DNA from: Eutypa lata
Lineage: Eukaryota; Ascomycota; Sordariomycetes; Xylariales; Diatrypaceae
NCBI GenBank assembly: GCA_022661535.1
Contig: JAKULF010000005.1
Span: 5,270,001-5,334,000, forward strand
Length of the DNA: 64,000 nt
Direction of reading: 5' to 3'
Part shown: in pieces, positions 1 through 11,246 of the stretch
Layout: every line of letters starts with the position of its first letter
Numbering within the stretch: the stretch's first letter is position 1
Notes under the pieces: generated by a model
What the model was told of the DNA's origin: nothing
Seen by the model: only the letters and a program-made list of their open reading frames with translations
Database searches by the model: none
Position numbers and translations under genes: made by a program

Positions 1-442
1 GAAACCATCTAAGTGTGGCGGCTGGCCCGAAGCGTCATTTCTCTTATAGATCATACAACAGTAGAGACCACCGTCACTGCATTGCATATAGTCAGATAGT
101 GTAGATTTATTGAAAATTCAGTAGTTCCATATAACACATCTACTCGGCAACCTACCTATCTGCTCGAATATGCATCTCTGCCGTAAAGGGCTATGACGAG
201 TGAGATGCTTGGTACTTGAAGTGCTACACCCTCTATTGGTAAGCTAATTCTTCGAGTCGTCGTTTCATGTACGGGTTGCCGATTATCAATACTATTGCGC
301 TAAGAGCTTTCGGTACCCAAAAAGATAGGATGGTTAAAGATTATCGAGGCCGTCGTCGAGTAAGCAGAAATGCATGTTCATTCAGCCGATAGCGTGGTTA
401 GTGCCGTTGTTGCACGGATAAGCCATTTACGAATAAGGCTGG
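1..442. other. Gene-free left edge
   Basis: No coding frame of note. A stretch near 76-135 resembles 14611-14660, which suggests an old dispersed repeat. The segment ends at the TA target site of the inverted-repeat element that follows. Confidence 0.4.
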
Positions 443-444
443 TA

Positions 445-1604
445 AGTCAAACACCCCCTTAACGCACACCCCCCTCAACGCCCACTTAACCCCACATAAT
501 TAAAATTTTAATAAAACGTTAACGAAAAATCAAAAAAATAAACGGTTTTCGGATTGAAATTTATTATATAATGAAATATAAAGAAATTGCTTTTATTTTT
601 ATAAATATAAAGGTTTATATTTTATATTAATTAAATTTATAAAATTAACGTTTCATTTTATTTTAATTATATAAAACCAAAATTACGTAATATTAATCTC
701 TTTTCATTTATATTATATAAAATATCAATTAATAAATTAAAAAATATATATTATTAATATATATTCGTTATTATAAATTAAATATTAATAAATATAAATT
801 TAATATAAAATATATTTATATATTTTAATATATTATTAATTATATATAATAAATTAATTAAAATAATTATTATATAATATATTATTATATTATATTAAAT
901 AATATTAACTTTATATTATATTTTAAATAATTTTATTTTAATAAAATTATTTATATAAAAAAATTTTATATTTAAAATATATTATTTAAATATTTAATAT
1001 TATATATATTTTATAAACTTTTATTTTATTTTAAAACGTTTTATATAAATTTTTATATAATAAATATATTATAATAAAAAAAATCTTAATATATATTTTA
1101 TTTAATTAAATATATAAAGAAAAAATATAAAAATATAATAATATTTTATATATAAAAAACGCCAAAATAAATTATAAAATAAAATAAAACGTAATATATT
1201 AAATATAAAATGAAAAATAAAATATTACGTAATACTTTTATATATATAATATATTTAAAAAGTTATATTTATAAAACATTAAAATATATTTAAATATAAT
1301 ATATATTTAAAAAGTTATATAAGTTTTTATAAAATATAAATTCCTTAATAAATTTGTTAATAATTTATATAGCAAATTATTAATATAATTTTTTTAAATT
1401 TTAAACATTATTTTATAAAACTTATATAATAAAATAAAATAATTTTAAATTATAATTTTTTAAAATATATAATAAAATATCTTTTACAATTTTTTTTTCT
1501 TTATAAATATTTTGGTTAATTAAATATAAATTGTTAAAATATAGGATTTTGTATGGGAAATGGGTGGGCGTTGAGGGGGGTGTGCGTTGAGGGGGTGGTT
1601 GACT
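445..1604. mobile_element. RIP-eroded TIR transposon relic (TA target site)
   Basis: Two GC-rich 44-bp terminal inverted repeats lie at 445-488 and, inverted, at 1561-1604. I count 40 of 44 positions matching; the left end carries T where the right has C at three of the four differences. Each end begins AGTCAA and contains the motif CTCAACGC. The element is flanked by TA at 443-444 and 1605-1606, the target duplication of Tc1/mariner/Fot1-type elements. The 1.07-kb interior is almost pure A+T with no open frame, as expected after saturating RIP. At 1,160 bp it is shorter than an autonomous Fot1-type element, so it is either a deletion derivative or an internally eroded copy. Family assignment is inferred from the TA duplication only. 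Confidence 0.75.
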
Positions 1605-1606
1605 TA

Positions 1607-3045
1607 TATTATTATAGATGTTGTTGAGTGAGGATCTAGTTTGTTGAACAGAATAGGGGTGGGAAGAGATATCATCGAGTAGAGAGAGTGCTTGTTGAAA
1701 GAGGGGAGGTATTGCGACGAAACAGAACGCAAGGCCTGCACCGCTACACTACTGGTGTAGGCAAAAGCGGGATGTTGTTAGCTCGGGAGATAACCATCTT
1801 GCAAAGCCTTATATAGTAAACAGCTACGTAATGCCGGTGACATGCGATATACTCCTGGCGTTGGGAAACATGTCTGCCACCTATCTGACGTCTAAGTATC
1901 TCCCATTTGGCTGTTGGTGACTTAACTATTGATAACCTAGTTTTAAGAACCTATCTTTGACCATTTGGCCTCTGCCTACTTGACGATCTTTCACTTATAG
2001 TTAGGTGGCTCCTTACGTAGGACCCCTAGCTTTTACGATTGTGGCGGTATATTAGCCATATGTCAATGATGTAGGTACCATACGTTTATAGAGTAAACAG
2101 TAACAGGATCTCATCAGCCGCTGCAACATGCAGCGTGCAATTTGCCAGTATCTCATGAATTGCGTTACAGGTTGTACAATATAGAAAACCCCCGAACGAA
2201 TTGAAACGGTTGGTGGCACCGAATGCGTTGCCGCGACGTTGAAAGCGTTGCGTTGCTTGACAACCTGTCTCTATGCACTACTTCAATGGAATATTACTAG
2301 TGCAGCTCTTCATGACGAGTTCATTAGGCATATGTTCTTCTTATTGCGCTGTACGAATTAGATCCTGACAGCACTGAATAGCCCCTTGTAGCTGAAGATA
2401 TCGTACGCCGTCACCCCCCTATAATCTCTAGAAAGTCGGGGTTTAAACTGTCAATACAGTAGTTGTAGCCTTGTCGCCCTTATCTTACATAATGCATGAT
2501 AATTGATAGACTGCAACATTTCATCTTGATTGAACCCTCAAGGCGACAGTTACCTACATCTAGCTATTATCGTATCACGTTATGGCTAATCATATAGAAA
2601 GATATGAAATACATTAGGAACTGATAATTGTCTGACTATATTCGAGTTTTACAGCTGGGCGCAACCTCATTATCTGCTCAAGTTACCTCAAGGGGAGCGG
2701 TTATCCCACATCGCGAGATTACCTAATCACCACCTACCCCGTATCCTTTGATAGGGGCTCACATATTGCAACATACCGCTATCGTTATTTGTTCTCATCC
2801 TCATAGCTGGTTTACTGTACGTATTAACTCGCACTTGACTGAATTACTGGTGTATGGGTGTTTATTATAAATGAGACGCTTGACGCCGTTGTCGCCACTA
2901 AGAACAGGCTTATAGCATCCGAAAGGGTAGGATAGCCCAAAGTATCGAAGCTGTCGTCTAGGAACCTGTAGAGCTGTTGCATCACCTAGCTGTTGAGCTA
3001 CTAAGCTGATACTGCGATTGCACTGAGATGACTTAAGTGATGGAA
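1607..3045. other. Intergenic, repeat relics only
   Basis: No credible coding frame. Positions 1770-1850 closely resemble 16672-16750, and a stretch at about 2155-2230 resembles 4265-4340 (shared core TTGCGTT, then CAGGTTG). These are probably remnants of dispersed repeats. Confidence 0.5.
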
Positions 3046-3358
3046 TGTCACACGTGGAATGGAGCCAAGTCCTGTTAGCTGTAGGTAGGATATTTGTAGA
3101 GACAACCAACATGCTAATACTTACAGGTTGTACGACGATTTAGGAATGCATATATGCCTAAAAGCTAAAAGCCAACAACTATCATTAGCGGCTAGGACGG
3201 CAAAGGGATATTATAGATACGTACCGTTATTTTGTAAATAAATAATCGACGTTCCTACAGTCGGACAAAGCAGATAGAAGGACTTCGTGGACCTTAAGGC
3301 CAAAGAAAATTATTAGTTGAATAAAACCTTAGTTCTAAGCCCTACAGCCCTTGTCACA
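3046..3358 (+). repeat. LTR relic (copy 1 of the 318-bp LTR family)
   Basis: This 313-bp segment aligns along its whole length with the solo LTR at 10439-10756. Both start TGTCACACG and end CTTGTCACA, and both contain CGGCTAGGACGGCAA and GAAAATTATTAGTTGAAT. Most differences are transitions, consistent with RIP or age. Unlike the second copy, the flanking five bases (TGGAA and AATAT) do not form a target duplication, so it may have recombined or decayed. Sequence immediately downstream resembles a HET gene fragment, which suggests it also inserted into a HET gene. Confidence 0.75.
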
Positions 3359-3475
3359 AATATGGCGATCTATACACAAATTTTATCCAACGTATGTCGT
3401 CATATCGAGAAGCTCAATTTGATATAATTGTTACTGGACTTGAATGTGCAGGTTATGGCAGGCAGACATAGGGAT
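3359..3475 (+). pseudogene. HET-gene fragment (relic)
   Basis: From about 3365 the DNA follows 9775-9885 of the better-preserved HET pseudogene. Both contain CATATCGAGAAGCTCAA followed by TTGATA, TTGTTA and ACTTGAA at corresponding spacing. In the other copy this DNA encodes the segment QISSYREAQVDTVVTRLER upstream of the HET domain. No frame is open here and the match fades after about 3475. The fragment starts directly at the end of the LTR at 3358. Confidence 0.5.
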
Positions 3476-5549
3476 ATTCTACTACGGCCGCCGCCGCCAG
3501 CGGCAGCACCAAAGTCCCTCGTTTTACGACATACAGTTATGTACGTAAATGCTTCCAGCGTAATTAGCTGCTCTCCCGGCCCTAGGCCAGAGCTAATTAG
3601 AATTGGGGGTGGGAGAGCAATAACTAAGTGGCCAGATGTTGGCAGCAGCAGTAATATCTATGGGTTGGCTCGACGGCATTACCCACACTTACCAGACAAC
3701 CTGCCCAACATTATCCCTATCTAAGCCAAGTGTCACTAAGCTAGATAATAAAGCCAGGTAATGACAGTAGTAGCGGTGACTTAGTCTACTCCTTGACGAC
3801 ATTATAGAGGTCTATTCGGAGCCTTTCGACCATTTGTTACGCTGGAGGGAAGTGCATTCCTACTAACCCAACCCCTTTCTCTCGGCGAGCATGTTACGTC
3901 GTTAAGTTTTAAGGCAAAGTATTAAAAATAAGTAGCCAAATCTTAAACAACCACGATCGTAAGGCATACCTCCAAGCTGTCAAGTATTAACACAATTCAT
4001 TGCAAGTACTTTGGATTTCTTGGGCTGATGTTGCATGACTGCCACCAAATTTCACTGCAGCTGCAGTTATACCGAAAACGGATAAAAGTGAAGATATATA
4101 TAAGGATCTTAAGATATATTTTGGTACTTCAAAACCATCTAACCCCTATTACCCCCCCGAGACCCTTAATGTAACGCTATATACTAGCCACTTGTTAATG
4201 ACATTGTATGAATATTAACAATGCACGTTACTATTTATTACAAATGTATAACAATGAGGAACGCTTTCGTAGATTGCGTTGCAGGTTGCCCGATATAGAA
4301 GATCCCTAAGTGTGTGGGTTTGAAAGGCCAGTGTATACCGATTCGTATAAACACGGTTACAGTGGTTGTGTTGCTTGACGCCTGCATACTTATGATATTA
4401 AGACCACTTACTTACTTCATTTTAACTATCGTTAGTATACTTGAATAATTATGTGGTTATTAAATAAGTGAAAAACAAATATAAAGGGGTTAGAAAGACT
4501 ATAATAACTTTGATGGATGTAGAGACGGCGTGATTGAAGCCAGTATTATAAGGAACCATGTTGATAGAATAACATTGTATCCCAACATGGTGACAACAAA
4601 TATGTGCCTACCTACATACCTAGGTACTTCTTATGTAATTGATTTTACAAGTGACATCAGAAACGCAGTGAGGAACTCCTTTTGATACATAATACACAAA
4701 AGAGCTACAGGGCTATGTGGTACTTATCTTGGCTGATAAGCAGCCCCAGGCCTAACGAGCATAATTCCTGTATATCTACTGTCAAGTATATAGGAAAGCA
4801 CGTCCAAAAGATTAAAAAATATTTACACTAACCATTAGACATGTCCAATCATATGGTCTGAGCTAGCGAGCTCGCATATATTTGTAACTTGTAGCTTCCC
4901 ATCAAAAGTAATCATAGCTAAGACGATTTAATGATTACGAAGAGGTTGCCAATAAATAAACCAATCAAATCAACATATCTTATAATGTGAGCACTACGTA
5001 CATAGGTAAGTATTTCGATGGCTGGAGTCTCACTTCTAGCATGTGCTAGTATCCAGATGCCCTTCGTGAGGTACCCAGGGGCATCTGATTACCTGATTCT
5101 TTAAGGGGAATAGAACTTTCTAACTGCACCGTGGTACTTAGCCAAATGCAGATGTAACCCGTTCTGGTCTGCTGCCAGCATCGTCTGGCCACTTGCTCAT
5201 CAAGCACTACAGGCTGTCTCTCGTGGTATCCGCCTTGCTCCTTGAGAGCGTTTCAGAGAGCGTGCCATTCCACTTTACATTCTCAACACGACCATGACCC
5301 CCTTTGGAGCAGGAGGTAGTCATCCGGGAGGGATTTAACCGATCCTCTAAGACGTGTTGACATTCATAGATGGTAGACCCATTATGTAAGGTAGTTGAGC
5401 GAATGTGTAAAGTAGTATGTACCTAGGTATGCAGTTAGTTACTTGAAAGTCAACGACTTTGAATATCCAACAGTTCCAGCCAGTTCTCGCCGCGTTCGTT
5501 TTATGTTTCCAGTCCCCTTTTCAAGTTACATAAGTCAAAAGTTCCAAAA
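3476..5549. other. Intergenic, no gene recognised
   Basis: One 98-codon frame at 3428-3724 exists, but it has no recognisable family or codon bias and begins inside the HET relic, so I do not call it. The segment 4265-4340 shares short cores with 2155-2230. The rest is unremarkable, mildly AT-rich sequence up to the gene starting at 5550. Confidence 0.5.
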
Positions 5550-6975
5550 ATGGAATTCACGATGCCTGCCAAGAGAACCAGCGAAAGTTCCGTTGTGCTG
5601 CCTGGCGCTAAGCGCCAAAAAATCGAATGGACGAGTGAAAAGGTAGACGAGTTGTTCTTTTGGCTTTGGGAGCGAATCCAGAGAGATGGCGCGGAAAACC
5701 TCAAGATCAATTACCCGGCCTGGACGTCAAGGTGGGACAAAGCCGCCATCTTACGCATTGCCAGAGAGCAATGTGCCGCGGGTTTTAGGAATCTTGATAA
5801 TGGTCAAATTCGAGATCTTGCTTCCCTGGAAGCCTTACCTTTCGACAGGCTTGAAAAAAACGGTGTATGGTACTGTGGGATTTTGAAAGACAGAGCCGTC
5901 CCAGGATGGTACAAACTGTATACAGGTCAGCCTTCTAATCACTAAATATATAAATCTATACCTAATACTATATTCATATATATAAGGCCAGGCAGGAAGT
6001 CAAATATCAACATTTGCAAAGCGAAGGCTGCGTCACGAAGCTGCTGCGCGTGACCCCGAGTCCGACGATCACCACCTGTTCCATATGATATGGGCTCAGG
6101 TGGCCACCCGCTACGTCGACTGGCGTTTTTATGGAACCTATAAGCACGTTGATGGGTTTAATGACCATGATAAGTCCTGCTTCATGAACTTTATGGAGCA
6201 CTTTTTCGCTTGCGCCTATCAAACGTTGCCGTCGCTTTTTATACCTGCAAAGAAGGCAACCAAACCTTCGTGGGTCCCGGATTGGCTTGTCGCAGAAGAA
6301 GAGGTTGGCCTGAACATGCAACTGCCAATATCCCAAGGTAGCACCCACGGCAGAGGCTTCGGAACGCTTGTGAATAGCTCCGACCCTGAAGTACGTGAGC
6401 TTTTCAAGAAGAAATACCAGGGACACCTTATCCAGGCAGGAGAGAAGGGCCGTGCGACAATGAAGGCTCAAAATTTCGAACGTGTTTCAAAGGTCACGAA
6501 GGAAGCCTCCAACGGTTTTAACGAGTGGTGGCGACATGCCGATCCTGAGAAAGGGGAACCGCAATCGGTGCTCGTCCGCTGCGATCGTTGCAAAGAGTTT
6601 GAGTGGACGGACCCCATGCCCTCATTCTCCGTGACGAAGGGCCTCTATATGGCCAGGAAATTGAAGCGGTGCGACCTTTGTGCCAAGAGTCCGAAAGCAC
6701 ATCTTGATACTTTCTTCATCCCGGTCGACCCTGACCTCAAGTGGGAGAGAGCACTCAACGTATTCAGAAGATGGTCAAGGGCCAATAAGAAGGCCAACTC
6801 TGTCCAGCCTGCGCAACCTGTGCAACCAGTCCAACCAGCTCAACCTGCTCAGCCTACCCAACCTGCTCAACTCTCTCAACCTAGACCCGCTGAGCCTAAG
6901 CCTGCTCAACCTAAACCTGCTCGACTTACTCAATCTAATATAGCTACCCTTTCCAGCAAACCTCGCACAAACTAA
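5550..6975 (+). CDS. Unknown protein with paired CxxC motifs and a Gln-Pro repeat tail
   Basis: I do not recognise the family. Two exons, 5550-5925 and 5987-6975, are joined across a 61-bp GT-AG intron (5926-5986) that has a CTAATAC-like branch site about 20 bases before the acceptor. The product is 454 residues. The first ATG has a purine-rich context (caaaATGG); a second in-frame Met four codons on is an alternative start. A basic N-terminus (PAKRTSE, GAKRQK) could be a nuclear signal. Residues about 324-357 carry CDRC and CDLC about 30 residues apart, consistent with a small zinc-binding fold. Residues about 396-450 are a low-complexity tail of repeated QPAQP and QPV units. The gene sits alone among repeats and pseudogenes yet is open, so it is either recently acquired or under selection. 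Its 3' flank resembles that of the gene at 42031-43235. Confidence 0.7.
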
Positions 6976-7059
6976 TAAATCTGGAGTATAAAGGGAACAA
7001 GCATGGGAATATGACTGGGATATTGGACTGGGCATGGGCCTTGGATCCGGAACAAACGG

Positions 7060-7155
7060 ATAAAAAAACTAAAAACTGAAAAAACTAGAAAAGAAAAAAA
7101 GAAAAGAAAAAAGGATTAAAAAGGTAAAAAAAGAAGAAGAGGAAAAAGAGGAACT
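7060..7155 (+). repeat. A-rich homopurine tract
   Basis: Almost uninterrupted A/G on the plus strand (runs of A punctuated by G). It lies 85 bp after the stop of the preceding gene, where a 3' UTR or poly(A) region would be. No coding potential. Confidence 0.7.
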
Positions 7156-7184
7156 TAGCTGAACTTGGACCATTTATATTATAT

Positions 7185-7480
7185 TGCTTGCCCCCCCCCC
7201 TTTCCTTTCTCTCCTTTCCCCCCTAACACCCCGACCCTTTCTTTCTCTGGCGCTTCGGCGTCCAGAGGGAGGCGCAGCTGGATTGCTTCGGCTTGAAGGC
7301 TGTGGCTTTGAACCTGCCGCAGGTGGGGTATGGGCGAGGGCGCTGGTTCTACTGGCGGTCCTTAGCCTGCCGTTCGGTGGAGTATGGGCGAGGGAGGATG
7401 GTGAAGACGGATTCTGCACCTCCGTGAGGGGCCATCCGGAAACCGGGTACCTTACCAGTGCCAATTCCTATGCACTTGGT
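7185..7480 (+). repeat. 3'-flank repeat, copy 1 (shared with 43265-43490)
   Basis: A pyrimidine tract is followed by GAACCTGCCG, then a G-rich AGGTGGGG segment, then ACCTCCG with a GGAAACC end. The same order of motifs occurs at 43265-43490 behind another gene. Within this copy, a unit of CCTGCCG, then GTGG and ATGGGCGAGGG, occurs twice about 58 bp apart. A 122-codon frame runs through it but is proline/leucine-rich and lies over the repeat, so I do not call it a gene. Confidence 0.5.
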
Positions 7481-9559
7481 AAGGTATCGTCAGGGCTAGC
7501 GCAGAAACGCACTGAGACGATTAAGCTTGGTGAATACGCTAATCATATGTGATCTAGGTTTTCAGGAGATCCAGGAAAGCAACCTATTCAACCTATATGT
7601 ACCCCGTCAACCAATAGTTATACTAAACACAGATCTCCACCGAGCAGAACACCCTTTCTTCCATTGCTCTGCCCAAAACCCACGGCCCCCTCCTGCAGCG
7701 GTACGGTTAACTATATTCAGCAACGGTTATCTATCTATCCATTCGTCCATCTGCTTAGCAATCCATCATTGTTGTTAGGCCCAACAGGTTAGGCTATGGG
7801 TTAGATAGCAGCTATTCGAATGACTTCGAGTATGGTTAGGCTTCGCTTTGAATGGTGGACTTGGGCAAGCTTGAAGTAGATGTTGTCCAGGTCCTTGTCA
7901 GGTGATTGGGTATCCAGAGGGAGGGAATAGATACAACTATTAAACGCCTGCTTCACTCACCACAACTCTAGGGGTAGAAGCCCCCTTTTACATAGGCTGC
8001 CAGAGGTCTAGCAGCCGCTTTTTAAGTAGCCGGAGCTTCGCCCCGAAGCTTTCCACTTAGTCTGCACCATATGTCCTGACAGTCGTACATTATGGCATCC
8101 GGCTTTTGTATAATATCGGATTGATGTAACAAGGCTCTTCAGCCTTCCTGCCCGTAGATAGATAACCGCCCTGGTTTCGTCTACTTGCCAGGCACTTGAC
8201 CCAGACCTGTGGTAGCAACTTTGGTATAATATTATCAAATGGAAGGTTGTTTTTATTTACTTCATTGTTATGTGGTTCGTAAGATAGGAGTGACCAAACA
8301 ATAACGACTGTAATCATAATTTAAAACTCGACCTTGTAGGAATTATAAGAGGGTGACGGCTCTTAGACTTATATATATATACTGTAAACCGGCGAATATA
8401 CCAAACACCGGCCTTTCTTCTTATAGGCTTTTGCCTCCAAAAGCCACCACCCCTTCCTGACGTTGGTGAGGTTCACGATGTTCCTAGTTTATCTGCTCAA
8501 CAATCCATGTATTAATTTACTTAAATGAAAATAGCAGGACCCTAGTCAAAGGGGTTGAGTAGATCCACCACTTAGGTGTATATAAGGGCACATAATCCTG
8601 GGAACTTCTTCCTCCCTTTCTTCCTTAGAGCTTTAGCAAAGCGAATACAAGGGCTGTTTCTTATGTGATACTTGGTAATCCATCTCTTCATTTTTCTAAG
8701 TAGCAGTTGGTCTAGTCAATTTACCACCTTTTCTGCTCGGCAACCTATCTGTCAACTACTAAACGCCACGTCTTTCGTTTTTTCGTACGACGATCTGACA
8801 ACAGCTTCTAGGTATTTGAAAAGGGCTGTAGGGCTTGGAACTGAGGTCCTATTCACTAATAATTTCCTTTGATCCTAAGATCCATGAAGTCCTTCTATCT
8901 ACCTTGTATGACACCTGACATAGCTATCAACTTTCACACATCATGCGCAAGACAACCCTTTAATGAGAAGCACTACCCGTTGAACCAATGAGCCAGGGCT
9001 TATAGATATTTCCTATTAATTTCAAATAATTTATAATGCAGCTGCTCCAGCATACTGCCTAAATAATGCGTCGTGAATGTAACTCTTCATATGGGTACAT
9101 TGCACCGTTGATTGCGCTGTAAAGCTTGGATAACCCCTATTACGTTACAATGCTTAAATAGCTCCTGTAGAGGAAAAGAAGCGACGACGATATCACATAA
9201 GTGACCTGACTATAGTAAAGCGAAGTGGGACGAGTAAAGCTTAAGGGTAACACTTAAAAAGCGTGCATACCGAGCTCATAACTCTTGGTCCCTGAGCGCA
9301 CCGAAAAAGTGAAGCCAATGAAGCAAATTTTGTACTAGAGGGCTGACTGAAGAGCTATTTCGCTATGTGAGAAATGTCTTGCCATTGACCTGGCGAATGC
9401 CATTATTCGTTTGTAGCACACAAAGGGAACAGGACGTCTTGACGATGACGAGGCAGGATGGGTGTACGGATGGCACGCCTGTCACGGCACCGATGAACCA
9501 TAGGGTCAAGATAAGTATATTGTTGTTGTACGAAGGAGGAAAGAAGGAAGTCTAGCTAG
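7481..9559. other. Intergenic, no gene recognised
   Basis: Only short frames without family resemblance. The motif CCGGCGAATAT near 8389 also occurs near 43652 in the region downstream of the other copy of the 3'-flank repeat. Near 7969 there is a GGTAGAAGCCCC motif like those in the tandem array at 14.8-15.7 kb. Confidence 0.4.
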
Positions 9560-9984
9560 GTGGCGCGTAGCGCCACTATATATACAGGAATCCGGTGTGG
9601 GCCCGTGCACTCCACTTGGTGCCGTGACAACGCCACTCCCGCTGATGTATTCGAATCCGCGGCAGCGACCGGCTGTGGATTATGCGCTTTCGTAGCTCAA
9701 GGCTGGCGGGAGTATCGCGCAGAAATTGTGGCGGAGTCAATTCGCGAGGGCTGGTTCGATCCAGAGGATCAACCTGGCGACGTATCTGCAGATATCCAGC
9801 AGATATCATCATATCGAGAAGCTCAAGTTGATACTGTTGTTACCAGACTTGAACGTGCGGATGATGATAGGCAGAGAGCTGAGCTTGATATGGATTGGAC
9901 TGTTGAGGAGGATCCGGAAGTGATTAGAGACCTGTGTTCAGAAACACATTGTGTGCGATAACTACACCGACAAACAAAATCGAG

Positions 9985-10144
9985 TGTCACGGTACCAAAG
10001 ATTAGTCTAAAGCTATGATCACGGCCCCACAACGCCGTATATAAGCCGGCGGAACGGCATCTGTAACTTAGACTTTCTCTCTTTCTTTCTTTGTGCAACA
10101 ACAATATATTCATCTATCCCATAAGGTTGTTCGGTGCTGTGACA
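9985..10144 (+). mobile_element. Solo LTR, 160 bp, in the HET pseudogene
   Basis: Starts TGTCACGG and ends GCTGTGACA, so its ends are the TG...CA of a retrotransposon LTR and are inversely repeated (TGTCAC/GTGACA). It is bracketed by a perfect 5-bp duplication TCGAG at 9980-9984 and 10145-10149. Removing it with one TCGAG restores the HET reading frame exactly. Inside is a TATA-like GTATATAAG followed by a pyrimidine-rich stretch, as in LTR promoters. No second copy was seen in this window. Confidence 0.9.
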
Positions 10145-10438
10145 TCGAGCCTATGGCGAATATTGGATGTTTCCCATCCTGATCATGCAGGTTATATATT
10201 CCTACGGGGGCACGGGGATATTATGCCGTCAGATTCGCGGTATGTGGCGCTGAACCATTGCTGGGGTATGGCTAAACCGCTTGTCACGATAAAATGGAAC
10301 CTTAACGAACACAAGAATGGGATAAAAGTATACAGACTTTCACAGACTTTCAAAGATGCAATACTCCTCGTGCGTCTTTTTGGCCTACGTTATATCTAGA
10401 TAGATTCTCTGTGCATCGTGCAGGAAGACGGAGACGAC

Positions 10439-10756
10439 TGTCACACGGGGAACGGAGCCATGTGTGTTGACTGCAGGACAGCTGCAGCAGGAATGCAAAG
10501 GAATGCCAACACTTCAATATTTGGAGGTCATGCGACGATCAACGGAATGCATAAATGTCTAATAAGAGCTAACAGCTATAAGCAGCGGCTAGGACGGCAA
10601 TAGAATATTACAGATACGTACCCTTATTTTGTGTATATATAGTAGACGACCCTACAGGTCGTACAGAGGAAGAAGAAGGACCTCATGGACCTTAGGACCA
10701 AAGAAAATTATTAGTTGAATAGAACCTCAGTTCCAAGCCTTCACAACCTTGTCACA
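10439..10756 (+). mobile_element. Solo LTR, 318 bp, in the HET pseudogene
   Basis: Starts TGTCACACGG and ends CCTTGTCACA, and is flanked by a perfect 5-bp duplication ACGAC at 10434-10438 and 10757-10761. Removing it with one copy of the duplication joins GDD to WEREAAR in frame, restoring the HET domain. A second copy of the same LTR lies at 3046-3358. A TATA-like TGTATATATAG lies near 10641. No internal retroelement sequence is left, so it arose by recombination between two LTRs. Confidence 0.93.
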
Positions 10757-11246
10757 ACGACTGGGAGAGGGAAGCTGCACGGATGGCAGGTGTGTATTGC
10801 AATGTATATCTTGTTATTGGTACATCTAGAAGCTATTCGGACGCCCAAGGCTTCCTCGACGGAAGACAGAGCACCACCAATACGTCAATCCCATTTCGAG
10901 GCTTCTTGTTGTCTTTCCTGCCCCCGCTCCTGCAGCGTTAGACCACCGGACCGGACCCGGTGAAGAACGAGTCACTCAATTTCCGAGCCGGGTGCCATCA
11001 GGAGCGTTGTCTAGCAAGGCGCATGCTGCATTATGGGACAGCATAGGCGGCTTGGGAAGTGCAGAGCTACGCGTAAACGAAGACGACGAGTCAATTTTCG
11101 AAGAAGGCGACCAGCTCTCCCGAATTCTGCAAACAACAAATGCCGGAGGGTCAGTCTTTGATGATATTGTACAGGCGCCTTGGAACACTGATATTGCACC
11201 TCGCCGCCGTGATTCAGTGCTTCTATACTCTGATTGTACCGAATGA

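Larger units (their letters stand above)
9563..11246 (+). pseudogene. HET-domain (heterokaryon incompatibility) pseudogene split by two solo LTRs
   Basis: After removing the two LTR insertions, one frame reads from the N-terminal segment (GCGLCAF) through RILDV, then the HET-domain signature motifs RYVALNHCWG, QTFKDAI, IDSLCI, then DWEREAARMAGVYCNVYLVI, and C-terminally QERCLARRMLHYG. HET proteins trigger cell death on fusion of incompatible hyphae. The frame is broken by TAA at 9959 (from CAA), TAG at 10397 (Trp expected), TAG at 10939 and TAG at 11044 (from CAG), plus a shift near 11050. After the shift, NEDDESIFEEGDQLSRIL continues the family pattern. Most of the nonsense changes are C-to-T or G-to-A, as RIP produces. 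The true start is not visible; the frame enters from a non-ATG region near 9563. Confidence 0.88.

Noticed and set aside
7184..7552. 122-codon open frame after the Gln-Pro gene
   Set aside because: It lies over the repeat shared with 43265-43490, has skewed Pro/Leu/Arg composition, and no splice or family support.
9367..9555. Short frame just upstream of the HET pseudogene as its first exon
   Set aside because: Different frame, no plausible splice junction and no HET-family resemblance.
9743..9760. GGTTCGATCC resembling a tRNA T-arm
   Set aside because: It lies in the HET coding frame and no matching acceptor or anticodon arm can be formed.
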